Shown here: in pieces, positions 12,509-25,500 of the stretch
Position numbering within the stretch: position 1 is the stretch's first letter
Layout: each line of letters starts with the position of its first letter
Source: Marisa cornuarietis
Taxonomy: Eukaryota > Mollusca > Gastropoda > Architaenioglossa > Ampullariidae
NCBI GenBank assembly: GCA_004794655.1
Contig: SMMW01000554.1
Coordinates: forward strand, 11,487,501 to 11,551,500
Length of the DNA stretch: 64,000 nucleotides
Reading direction: 5' to 3'
Made by a program: the position numbers and the translations under genes
Notes under the pieces: model-generated
What the model saw: the letters and a program-made list of their open reading frames with translations, nothing else
Database searches by the model: none
What the model was told of the DNA's origin: nothing

Positions 12509-13546
12509 CTATTTCTTGCATTTGGCCAACCTGGCCTGCATTTCTTCAATTTGACGCTGCAGAAAATCGCTCTCTTTCTGGGCAAGCCCTTGTCGCAGAA
12601 GTGTGTCTGCCAAGTCTTCCTGTCCGTAGAGGACTGTAACATGGTAGATATTGTTGACAATTTCTTGCACCCTAATGGTAAGATGTTCTAGTTCCAAGGA
12701 CTTCAACATTTTGCAAGCCAGTGGGGCCCATGCTTCCCCGAATGGCATAACACCTGTTTATAAAATAGCATAAATGAATTTGATTGATAATCTTATAAAA
12801 GCACATAACTTTTTTTAAAATCATAATATATGTTTTAATTACATGTGTCACCACATGCCAATGATGCAAGCCTAACAAATTTATATTTCAGACATCTTTT
12901 TATACAATTATTACATACTTTAATGCATATTTTTTAACGAGGAGAGACCTGAATATTTTAAAATACTAGCTAAGATCTCATTTAGCTTGAGTGGTCTGGG
13001 GAACAGCATTCAAACACAAGTAGAAAATCAAAGTCACAAGTCACAAATCGTGGTTACCATATAATGCACACTTGAACGTTGACAAAGGAAAGCCTTGAAA
13101 TCTCTCAGGCAAAGCTCGCAAATCTCCTAGGCCAATGTCACTCTCATTGCCAAAGTCGATGTACTGAACACGGCAAAGAGTTTCATTCAAGACTTGTTTT
13201 ACCACACATCTGTACCACTCTGAAAAAGATGCCATTCATGGAGCAAATTATATCGCAGGAAAATGTTCTACATGCATTTTACGTGTTTCATTAAACCTGG
13301 AATCATGGAGCAAATTACATTGCAGGAAAATGTTCTATACGCATTTTACGTGTTTCATTTAACCTGAAATCATATTTTCAAGTCTATAGCAGGTAAGACT
13401 ATTTTCCACCAGGCAAGATGTTTTAAAATTCTGGCCCTTACCTCCTTCAAATTTGCCACACAGCAGATCACCAACCTCAGGTAAAGTAGTGACAGGGGCT
13501 TCCGCATCTACCTGTTTCAAGGCCTGTGTTACGTCCATAAGTACAG
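12509..13546 (-). CDS. TDRD1: Tudor gene exons 22-24: Tudor domain 4 and C-terminus
   Basis: Exon 22 (13442-13546) ends LPEVGDLLCGKFEG; exon 23 (13058-13219) continues EWYRCVVKQVLNETLCRVQY, then IDFGNESDIGLGDLRALPER. The cage motif here is YIDFGN, with Phe for Tyr. Exon 24 (12509-12753) carries VLYGQEDLADTLLRQGLAQK and ends in a charged helix and LAKCKK with a TAG stop. A 68-bp tandem duplication lies in the intron just upstream of exon 23. Confidence 0.88.
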
Positions 13547-16500
13547 CTGCAACCATTTCAAAAAACCAACAAAGCATTGTTAATCCCTTGAGCACATGTA
13601 GATAGATGCACATGGTGTAAAAAATGTCTGTAAGACAGGCATAACTCAGCATGCAGTCCTAAAATACTGTTGGTGTTAGCAATTTAAATGAAAAGTGGTG
13701 TAAAATTTTCACTCAAATGTTTATAATAATGTGTGGTGCGCCACACTCTTCTGGGCTATTTGCAGATTTGTTCATGATGCAACCAAAATGAGATGGAAAA
13801 CCAAAATGAGACCCCTAAGAAGTGTCTAAAATTAAAGCAATATCCGTACACACCTGCTTGTGTTATTGTCTGACAAAAGAAGTGACCAGGATCTACTGAG
13901 TAAGTGATCCATGCCTTCATATCTGATTCCATCTCCTGAGGGAATGCTGTTGACAAACAAGCCAGAGTCAGCCGACTCTCATGCATGCCTTCATCTTGCC
14001 CTGGAGAGGGCATCAGTTCAGTTGATGCAACTTTCAACTCCGATGGAGCAGGAACAGATGGGCTTTCGGTCTCTTTAAAACCCAAGACAGTTTTTTCATT
14101 AATCAACAAGTCATTGACAGATGTTCCATTCAGCATCGTCATCTCCACAACCTGCTTACCACCTGCATCACCCACAGCCTTCAACTTCAACTGCATCTGC
14201 TTGTATTTGAGAAAAGTGCTTTCAACTTCACTGGGCACAGGGGGGCTGAGCCGTGCAAGGCAGCAATGGATGCCTTTTGCCTCCATTTGTCTAAAACATT
14301 TGGGAAGCATGCGCAGAGAGGATACTGTCTTCTCCTCAACATTGCCATAATCAATGAAAAGTACCTTGCAGGTGGCGTCATCTGCTGACGAGGACAATAC
14401 GTGGCCCCTGTACCACTCTTTATCCACACTAAACTGTACCAACACCAGCTCTTCAAGCTGTTTTTTATGGCTGATGCAAGTACTTTGGGGATCTTGGGCA
14501 AGGCTGTTTAAGGCAACCCTCAACGTCTCAAGCTCTTCCATGGCATCTAGACTGACAGCATAAAAGTCGAGGCATCCACTAATCTCTGTAAGTCCGCAGT
14601 TGACAAAGTCTGGAGGTAGCATGGCTGAGTTGGTATCTCCAAAAATGTGGGAAGATGTAGGTTTGCCTGTCATGGCTTCATGGGATGGACTGTGCTTGGA
14701 TGTTTGACTGCATATTGAGCTTGGAGACAAGGTCTGAGCAGCACAAGTCATCTTCTCTGGTATGTCATGGGAACCAGATAGCTGTGGAGAAGCAGGGGAA
14801 GGGATCAGAGAGGGAGGCTTTGAGGAGATGCAAATGGGGCTTAGGGGTATGTGGAGAGGCTCCAGAGGCTGAGGAAGAAGAGCTTCATCCAGAAGAGAGG
14901 GGAGGATTTCTGAAAGTGTCTGCTCTTGATGACTGCTCTTAATATCCACCCAAACCAAGCCAGCTTCTTTGCCTTTTACAACAGCTGTAAAAACCTTGCT
15001 TTCTGCACAGTCTTCTAATGGCTCTATGTAATTATTTATGGTGTACAGAAAAATCTGGAGCTGCTCTGGACTCCAGTGTTGTGATGCAGGGGCGCTCACT
15101 CCTGCTACTGCACCATGGCAGCTCTGGAAGGGCATGCTGGTATGTTCGGGAAGGATGGGCTGCAGTCTCTCTAGCTCCAACATTTCAGAGTTACCATAAT
15201 CAACATACAGAACTTTGGCTTGTGTACCATCCAGATCAAGAACCTCAGCACGGTACCATTGTTCATCAGCTGTAAATTTTGCTACTACAAGTTCTCCAAT
15301 CTCAGGGCTGAAAAAGAAAGGGAAATTCTGATCTGCAAACGTGAAGGTGGACCACTTAAGCACAATGTCCACTAATATAGTGTAAGAATTTACATTAAAA
15401 CAATCTACATATTTCCAATAGGCAGTGCTACTGAAGCTGGCACTGATGAAAATCCTTAGTTTAAAAAAAAAAAATCCCAAATGGTTTTATTTGTATATCA
15501 AGTTCTATAAAATGTAAATTATTGTAATACTAGCTAGAAACATCTCCCTGTCAGGCTGCATGTGTGGTTGCAATGAGAGTAAGATATATCCCTGCAGAAG
15601 GCACAATTATTTTAGCCCATATTTTTTTTTTATAAAACAATATTTTAAGGTCTTCTGACAATCTTAACCCTGTATATTGCAAAAGTTTCCACACGTGTGT
15701 AGGTGTTTGTTCTTTGTACCTCATGCGAACTGGTCTGAAAGCCTTTTCTATGGTAGAGCTCTTGTGCACACTGCAATGTCTGTTGCTGTCTACGTTTAAA
15801 AACTATACCTGAAGATGTCTCTCCTGGCAGTTTGATACACGTGCTGTATTTCCTTGGCAAATAAAATGAACTGCTTTGTTTTGGCCAGATTGTTGACTTG
15901 TATGTAGAAGTTCAACGGATTTGTGCATTCCATTAAAAGGAAACTGTAGCTGTTTCCTATCTGAAGCTCCTGTGCCACAGTCTTCACCTCAGATGCAAAA
16001 ATTCTGAAAGCAAGCCAAGTAGATTTCTAAAAATTTTTGCATATGCTTGCGTATTGTAGAAAACTGGCTCTGCCTTGTAAACTTAATTACCTATTCCTAC
16101 ACAGTTTGCACCCACGAATGCAAACATCTTCATAGCTACAGCTCAACTGCATCCATTTATCCATATTGAGTGAGTTAACATGGACCACCAACAGTCGAGA
16201 GTGGTCAAGATTCAACCATGCTGTTAACAACCAGGGAGTATGGTCATAGCAGTGCAGGTATGAAGCTTGGCAAATTGAACGGTGGCTTTATGGCTCATAA
16301 GGACAATGCTAGGCTACCCAGGCAGGAAATCTGCCGAAGTGATTATCAACGAAGATGGCAAGCACTAGACCAGGAGTAGCCAACACAGTGCCCACATGTC
16401 CACGGGGCATGTTTATACCTGACCTGTCTATACTATTGTGTATGTTACTCAGTAAGTTTGTATCAATCAAGTAGCTCCTCGTATTATTCAGTACCCTTGA

Positions 16501-19500
16501 ATTAGCTCTCATTATCAAAAAGGTTGGTGACCCCTGCACTAGACCAAGGAAGATGTCAACAAAAGGCAGTTTAGCTTCTTGACTGGGCAGATCACTCACT
16601 TTTCCAAGCTGCTGGGGTAGCAAGCAGAGGTCCATCTCCAGGAGACCTTAAGATTATTATCGGTTTTACTAAGTACTTATATGTTTGTGGCATGGGGTTA
16701 ATTATGATAGGGGGCAAAAGCCACACATTTGTGGACTGGACTGTGCAGTAATATTTATCTGAACTTTGAACTACGGTGCTCTGAAAAACAAATATATGTG
16801 TGATACCTCGGTGGAAACAGCCTCATGGCTGCAGCATCCAGTATGCGTTGAAAAGAGAAATTCATGCTATAACTATTACATATTTCTGATTTAGTTATAT
16901 CACTGTATGTACGTGTTAATACTATAGTATCCTATGTTAGTTTGTTCTTAATTCCAGGCTTTCTTAGGGGACTGTGTGGATGCAAAGGAGTGTGTTATTG
17001 TGCTGATACATTGCATAAAAATAGTCTATTGCTACAGGTCCATTACATGAATGTAACATGAATCATAGGTAAAGAATGCCTCATTCAGGATAATTGACAA
17101 CATGTGGATATGCCTTTGTAAGCAGGTGTAAAATATGACCAGTTCAACAATTCAAAATTCATACCTTTAACATTAAAAAAAAAACAACTCTGCATTAATA
17201 GTTAGACAAGATGCACCCCTGCCAACCCACCCCAACCCCACCCCGGCCCCGAAAATTTTTTTTTAGAAAAGAACTGCGTACTTTCTAGGGCTTACTGATG
17301 CTCTTTGACTCGGGTCTTCTACAGCAGACATTTTTACCATACCAGCTTTTGCACCAATTTTTGGTAGGAGATACTGGGCCACATCCAGATCTGACAAGCA
17401 AACAAAAAGCAAGCAGAATCATGTTGAGTGTGAATGTCCAGTAACAATGAGGTAGAATGTTGCAGTAAGATGGGATTTACTGATATATATATATATCCAA
17501 AAAAAATTCTTAAGCAATTGTGACAATACATGCAAAGTTATTAACAGAAAATAAACCTACTATCTGAATTTCGGATAAGCATGACTACAGTGATGTCAGA
17601 CTCCTGCTCAAGCGCAGTGGCAGTAAACTTGTCGCCATACGTGCATTGATTTCTTAGATCATCAGTCAACTCCTCTGGCCACTGATGGCTTTTGTCGAAT
17701 GGAGAAATGTCTAGCTGGCACTGAATAGCCTGGAAAAGAAATAGTTCTCCATATACTGAACCTCAAATAAGTGTTAAATTTTATTTTCTCTGCCATATAC
17801 CACGGATAACTAATAATTACTATCTATAACTATAATCATTAGTCTTGGCAGATACATTTTCTCCTGAATTTGTTAAAATGCTTGTCTTTCTTTTGCAGTG
17901 TTTTCACTTTCATGCTTTGTCCAGTCATAATGGGTTCACACAAAACTTGCCTTGGCTTGCCTTGAAATCTGCACGATACCTTCCAACAAAATATTACATT
18001 CGTTATAGAAACATCAATCAGAAACTTGAGCATTTTTCGTTGAGGAGTGTTATTCGATACTGTTGGTTGATTGGTTGGCAAAAACATTGCCTTGTCATCC
18101 TGTCAAAGTACTGTTCCACCCGCACGGCTGCCAAATGCATTCTGTACTTTTTTCAGGAAAAAGTCGACACTATCAGAGCGAGCTTTGACCATTCTCCAAC
18201 TTTTCTGGTGCATCCTTCACAGATTTTGTGCTGGTAACCAAGCATCATGTCAGAGACATCATCACTAACTTGTTGAAGAAATCCTATGAAACTGATCCTG
18301 TTCCTACCACCATCTTGCCTGGGTGACTTGAGCTAATGATTCTGGTCATTACCAAGATCATTAATCACTCGCTATCAAAGGGATGTTCCTCTTTCCTTCA
18401 AACATGCCACTGTCTCTTCATTTTTAAAGAAGCATAACCTAGACCCTAATGACATGAACTACCGCCCAATCTCCAACCTACCTTTTCTATTTAAGATTCT
18501 GGAGGTTGTTATTCACCAGCTGCTACATTTTGCCATGCACCGTCTCCTGAAGCATTCCAGTTGGCTTATCGTCAGCACCACTCAACTCTGACTGCTCTGG
18601 TGCAGGTTGTGAATGACTTTTTATCTTCTTGTGATCATGGCTACATACGAGTCCTGTCTATGCTTGATCTCTCAGCTGCTTTTGACCATCACATTCTCCT
18701 TCAAAGGCTTCATACCACCCTCTGGGCTCTCTGCAACAGTCATTGGTTGGTTCCACTCCTATCTGTCTGCTCACACCCAGTCTGTTAGTGTCCATGGCTT
18801 CATATCAAAACCTGCTGCAGTGCAATATGGAGTGTCTCAGGGTTCAGTTCTTGGGCCTCTCTTATTTACTGCCTATAATGTAACAGAGTGATGAGGTATT
18901 TGGTGTCTCAGCAACAAACTTTCAACACACACTCCAGCAAAGGCAGGACTAGTCAGCAGGTCTGCAACCCTTTATTCCCGGGCTTGTACATTTCAATTTC
19001 ACATCGTCAGAGGTACTTTAAGTCAGGGCTCTCTCTTCCCTGCTTCTCCTATCTGTCGCACATGTTCTCTGCCATTCCGCGTCAGCTCTGCCATATCCCT
19101 CTCGCCCTGCTGAACTTTCCTTGGTCGGAGTGATTTGTAACTCTAGCAAATCACCGCCGAGCACCTTTCTCTCACCAATGCTCAACCAGGTCCCCGCCAA
19201 TGTATTTCGAGCACCAAAAGTAAGAAAAAAGTCCCGTCAAAACTAACGACTAGCGCTGGGCTAACAGCCCTCTACATATATTCAGCCACTTGGTCCTGTG
19301 ATTCATCACTCTGGCAGGCAGGACCACACGTATGCTGATAATTCTCGTCTCTTAACTTCTGGCACAGCTCGTCAACTCCACTGACTGTTAATCAGCACTC
19401 AGCAAACTTGATTCTGTCAAACACTGGATGTTGACAAATTCCTGCTCAACATGGGGAGAAAAACTGAAGTCATCTTAGCTTTTGAACATATGTTTCAATA

Positions 19501-22500
19501 CCTACCTTCATCCCCATTACTCACTCTCCTAGCTTGTCAGGAACCTTGGAGTAGTTTTTGACAAATTATTCTTTTGAGATCATGTGAACTTTGTCTGCCA
19601 GCCCATTTTTCTTGAACTGCACAGGATCAGCTGCATTAGACATCCCTTTGTGGTTTCCACCAAGCAACTTATGTCAGCATTTGTGCTGTCTAGGCACTAT
19701 ATTTATTGATCTCCCTGAACACCTGCTTGACAAGCTCCAGAGAGCTTAGAACAATGGTGCTCAAACTGTTTTCCACAAGCAGAAGGTTGATCATGTCACA
19801 CCACTTCGTGATCTGCACTGGCTGCCAGTTCAGGTTTGCATCAAATTAAAGATCGCCATACTTTGTTAATGTGTTTAAAGAATTTCAGCCTCCAAAGAGT
19901 GTCTGTGGTTGGAAGTCTGAATGTCTCTGCAGCGTCCTCGTTCGGTACTTAACACATCTGGGGCTAGTAAAAATGTTATTCTTATTGTTTTATGCAACTT
20001 TACATCTCATGCCTTCGTCCTCGTTCATTAGGCAAGGCCATTTCTTCAGCCATTCACACTGACAGGTTCTCTGGATAGTGGTATTTTACGACCAGTCTCT
20101 GTCTCAATTTGTCTATTTCGCTATCTTTCGATTCGTTGTCAACATTTTCAGTTCCAACAATGTGTGCGGCACACTCTGACGAGTTTCTGTTTCTTTCTGT
20201 CCTTGTCACTTTCTACTTTCTGGGGCATCTTCTGCTGCTCTGGTCGAGGGAACAGTCAAACAGAGTTGACAGTCGCGTTCACTTTGTTTTCAACTCGTTT
20301 GCTTCCAATACCTTTGGATCGATCTGGTTCCAAATGTTTTCACTGCAGGGGCGTCACCACCAATTTACTTCCTTGCACAAAATTTAATTTGGAACAGATT
20401 ACATCAGATGGCTAACAATTGGTCAGTTTGAAAACTGTCCAGTCATTAGCATCGATTCTAGTGGGTCAGTTTCAAACCAGCACGAAGAATGACAACAATT
20501 ATTTTTGAAGTGCTGCATCATGTGTTTAAAAGTGCGCCAGCCACGGTATTTTTGCAGGCGCATGGTCGCGCTGACTTTCCGACTTGCGGGAATCCCACAA
20601 GGCCGCAGCCTACAATTACCTCTGTATATGTTTATCACCCTCTTACTTTCCTGGTGTTTTATCTATTTATTTACTTTTTGTTTTTTTGTTTTTTTTGCTG
20701 CGCAATGAACATTCTTCTGAATGGATACCTGCGCATTACAAATGGACATCATCATCATCTGTTCTTTTTTTCCCTTTATAGCTGTTTCGAGCATGCAAAT
20801 CAATAGTGCCCTCACACTGTCACTTGTTTTTAGCATTGTGCTGGATAAAGATACGACTGATGATGTGTTTGTGACTGTCACGATGTTACTTGTAGACCAG
20901 ACGGTGTAGAAACTGTCGATGTTGCATATCTGGTGCTTGATCTACCAGCAGTCGTATTTGCTGTAGGAATAAGATTTCTTCGTTTTACTGAAAGTCAAAA
21001 ACTTGCTTGTACTGTATAAGTGACTGAATAACAATCGATCTTGAAATGTTTTGAGCAAATTCTTGAGTGAAGTGTGGGGACGAAGTTTGCATGGCACGTT
21101 TGAACAAAGCAGAGATCTGTATAAACACATCTCTGAACAAAGTTAATCCACTGCCGTTTGCTGCCATATCTTTAGGATTTCCTTAATGAGTACAAACTCC
21201 ATCTGAGCATCGAAGAGAACATTCAGCAACATCACAAGTGTCCTAGTTAGTTTTCTTTTACCAAGGATTACATCTTTTCTCTTCGACTCTAGGTAGTGCA
21301 GACGAAGCTATTTATAGAAATACTTCCGTTTCGTTACTTCCTGTTTTCTCAAAAAATCCAGGTGTGCTTAAGAAAACTATATTAATTTAAAATCTTTCAT
21401 GCCTGTTAGTCATAAAATACCACCGGAATATGTTTTTGTAATACTTTGTTCTCTGTTTCCATCAATTTTTGCTCAGCAATCGGGGTGGGCTTTATGAAAG
21501 TGAATGCCTAAAGACATCAGCGAAAATCAGACAGAACCTAGAGAACCTCTAAGCCAAACGTCTGAGAAAAATCTTCAAGACTTCAAGACTGTGTATTAAG
21601 CAATGACAGGCTAGAAAATCAGCAAATAGATCTCAACTATTCACATCTTTTTTTTAAACTGGAGAATAATAAAATTTATCTGCAAAAGTTAATTATCAAG
21701 GATGAACTGATAAATTAAGTAAATGAAAAAACTACAGTAAAACAAAGTTCTTTTAAATAGGATACTTACCAAATTTGGAATTGCTGCCATTTCAGGCGGT
21801 AAAGGCAGAAGTTCGGACACACTAACTTTCTCAGTATTACCATAGTCCACAAAGAAAATGATGGCTTCATGTCCACCAAGCACCTTGATAACCCGTGCAC
21901 GACACACATCTCCTTGGTAGCTGGCAGCACACAAATCGTTGCTCTTAACTGTCTCCAAATGTTCTTGTTTCTTGCATATAAAATGTTCCTGGACATAGCA
22001 TGTAAATTCACATTATTGTCTTCATTCAATTTCCTACTGTTACAATTTTTTTATCATCATGAGTAAGAGAAGACAAATAGTCATGTATTCACTACAAACT
22101 GTTTATTAAAATCTGCGAATCCTATAAAACAATTTTAACCAACATTTACCTTTAGAGTCTGCAGGGTTTCAGCCAGTGTCTTCAGCTCATCGAGCTTCTG
22201 CACCCAAATGGAAGCTGGGCTTTCTACATGGGCCACCAAAACCTAATGTCACCAAAGTACAGCAGCTTTAACTGGCAGTTAAATAAGCTCAGGTAATGTA
22301 AATGTTTTATCCGTGCATACGTTTCTGTAGGTCCTGTTTTTCCGCAGAAATTTATGTGCATTTTGTGAGTGGATAGAAGATAAAAGCAGTAATACTTGAA
22401 CAGGCCACTTTTCATGCCAAAATTTAAAACAGCATATTTTCCTTATATTTTCCATCCTCTATGTGATTAAATGTCAAATCTGTCAACAGTCAAGCCGTTA

Positions 22501-25500
22501 TTCTAAAAAAAAGCAAAATCTTTTTATTAAGTCTAAGATGTGACCCTGGTCATATTCTGCTATATAAATGTCATCTCAATTACAACCACCTCCCCAACAC
22601 GACTTATGACCCACAGTTTGTGCTCTGTTATGACTTTTTATTTTGCAGAAGTCATGTGTTGAAAAGTATTAAGTACACTTTATAAAAAAGACTGCTTCTG
22701 GCCGACAGTTTGCCCTGTATTAATGACTTTCTGAAGAAATAATGTAAAATAAATTAAGTACATTTTGAAAGAGATTGCTGGTCATTTTGACCTAAAACCA
22801 TGTTGCCCTAGCCATACTGACTACCCGACTTAGATGAACTGACGCCGTCATGAACACATAAGGCTACACTGTCCCAACACTGAAAGCCGAATTGACCCAG
22901 GCCCACAAGATGAATCACTTGCCAATGACACAATTAAGGACACCCCCCGAATTCGCTTTGATTTGGAAAAGCTGCAAGACCCAAAGGTTGCAGGTCTTCA
23001 AGGCCATGGTTGGCGGAAAATGTGGCGCGCTGAACCTGGTGTACTGTGATGTAGACACCCTTGCTGGAAACGTCAAAGAGGTGCTACTGTCGACAGCCCA
23101 GGAGGTTCTAGGGCGACATAGGAATAAGAAACAGCCATTTTTAGTTTTGTTGTTTGTTAGTGTTTAACGCCGTGCCAGCAACTAAGGCTATATCATGGCG
23201 ATGAAAGACAAATTTATGACAAAAGTTCTAGGAATTAGAGAGATCTTCAAAAGATATAACAGTGCCATTCCAATAAGGACAACACAAACAAGAGAATTTT
23301 TAAAAGAGTGGTTCTAGTATAAAAGTGGTTGTTGTGGCCAAAAGGCCGTCAACAAACCAAAACCATAAGCCAAAACTAACAGGAATTTCAAACTTAAATT
23401 TTATGAAAGAGTCCAATCCCTCTTAAAAATGCAAAAATTGCTGCTGATGGGACGGACTTAAACAAAGCAGACACAGAAACTGCTGTGAAAAAATGCTGAC
23501 GGGTACTCTGGAGCTCAGGGCAAGTAATTAATACATGTTTAACATTTAAAACTTCTGTACACCATGGGCAAACAGGTGGTGGTTCACCTCGTAAGAGATA
23601 CGATTGCGTAACATAGGTGTGTCCTAACCTCAGTCTAGTTAAGACCACCTCCTCCCGTCGCACAGGGCGGCACGGAGGCAGGCGGTCAGAAAGATTGGAA
23701 AGGGTGGCGTGTAGCTTGTTTTGGTCCAGAGTGTCCCAGTGGCGTTGCCACAGGGACTGAACATAGGCTGTGAAGAGAGATTTCCAGTCAGATGATACAA
23801 GCGATTTCAACTGACTAGACAACTGGCAAGCAGCCCTGGCAGCCTTGTCTGCTTGGACGTTGCCAGCAATACCAGCCATGGGTCACGAACGACATCCTAG
23901 ACCTCTGTAACCAAAGGAGGGCCTTGAAGAGAAAAAAAAAGCAAACCAGAAGCAGTTACCAAATACAAAGAAGTGAACTGTGCCATTAAGAAAGGGTTTG
24001 TTTGTTTGTTAGTGTTTAACGCCGTGCCAGCAACAAAGGCTATATCACGGCGATGAAAGACAAATTTATGACAAAAGTTCTAGGAATCAGAGAGATCTTC
24101 AAAAGATATAACAGTGCCATTCCAATAAGGACAACACAAACAAGAGAATTTTTAAAAGAGTGGTTCTAGTATAAAAGTGGTTGTTGTGGCCAAAAGGCCA
24201 TCAACAAACCAAAACCATAAGCCAAAACTAATAGGAATTTCAAACTTAAATTTTATGAAAGAGTCCAATCCCTCTTAAAAATGCAAAAATTGCTGCCGAT
24301 GGGACGGACCTAAACAAAGCAGACACAGAAACTGCTGTGAAAAAATGCTGATGGGTACTCTGGAGCTCAGGGCAAGTAATTAATACATGTTTAACATTTA
24401 AAACTTCTGTACACCATGGGCAAACAGGTGGTGGTTCACCTCGTAAGAGATACGATTGCGCGACATAGGTGTGTCCTAACCTCAGTCTAGTTAAGACCAC
24501 CTCCTCCCGTCGCCCAGGGCGGCACGGAGGCAGGCGGTCAGAAAGATTGGGAAGGGTGGCCCAGTGGCGTTGCCACAGGGACTGAACATAGGCTGTGAAG
24601 AGAGATTTGCAGTCAGATGATACAAACGATTTCAACTGACTAGACAACTGGCAAGCAGCCCTGGCAGCCTTGTCTGCTTGGACGTTGCCAGCAATACCAG
24701 CGTGGCCAGGTGCCCAAACGAAAACAATATCTTTGTTTCGGTGAATGAGTGTTCCATGGATTTTGTGGATTTGTACCAAGAGAGGGTAGTCAAAACAACT
24801 GGAAAGAAGAGCTTGGAGGGCAGAAAGGGAGTCTGAGATGATCAAAAAGTTGTGCTCCGAAGAGCGGTGAACATGTTGCAAGGCTAGCAAGATGGCATGA
24901 AGTTCCGCTGTGAAGATAGAGCAGCCATCCGCAAGTCGGGCTGAAGCGGCCCGTTGCGGCTGGCAGGATGGAACTGCTGCCGCAGCAACAGGGCCACCGT
25001 TTGGAACTTTGGAACCATCTGTAAAGATACAGCAGAATCCAGGATAGTCAGAAAGAAGTTCCTGAAAGCGTTGAAGAAAGATGAGGTCACTAGTGTCCCC
25101 CTTTTTAAAGGCTGTAAGATCAAGACGGATCTCTGGAACAGGAAGAGTCCAAGGAGGAGTTGGCAGTAGAGGGAGAGGCTCTACCTGCTGGATATCTACT
25201 CCGGCAGCTTGCAGATGAGGTGCCACACGGAGTGATAATGGTTTTTGTTCCTTGGTACGAATAGCATACAGGGCAGCACGCTGTGGTCCAAAGACGGCAG
25301 GGTAAGCAGGGTTTTCAGGAAGAGACTTCAAGCGACAGACATAGGAGAGCATGAGTTTCAGACGGCGAAGGGACGGTGGAGGCTCACCAGCTTCTGCGTA
25401 CAAACTATGTACAGGAGTGGTGCGAAAGGCACTCAAACAGATCAAGAATTTTGAGATAGGACTCTCGAACAGAGCCATAGATGATGGATCCATAGTCTAG

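Noticed and set aside
14685..15275. Plus-strand frames opposite Tudor exon 21
   Set aside because: Antisense shadows of the large coding exon.
16807..16866. Alternative frame for exon 19 (HEFLFSTHTG...) using the 17296 donor
   Set aside because: It would run into a stop at the beginning of exon 20, while the other frame matches extended-Tudor sequence.
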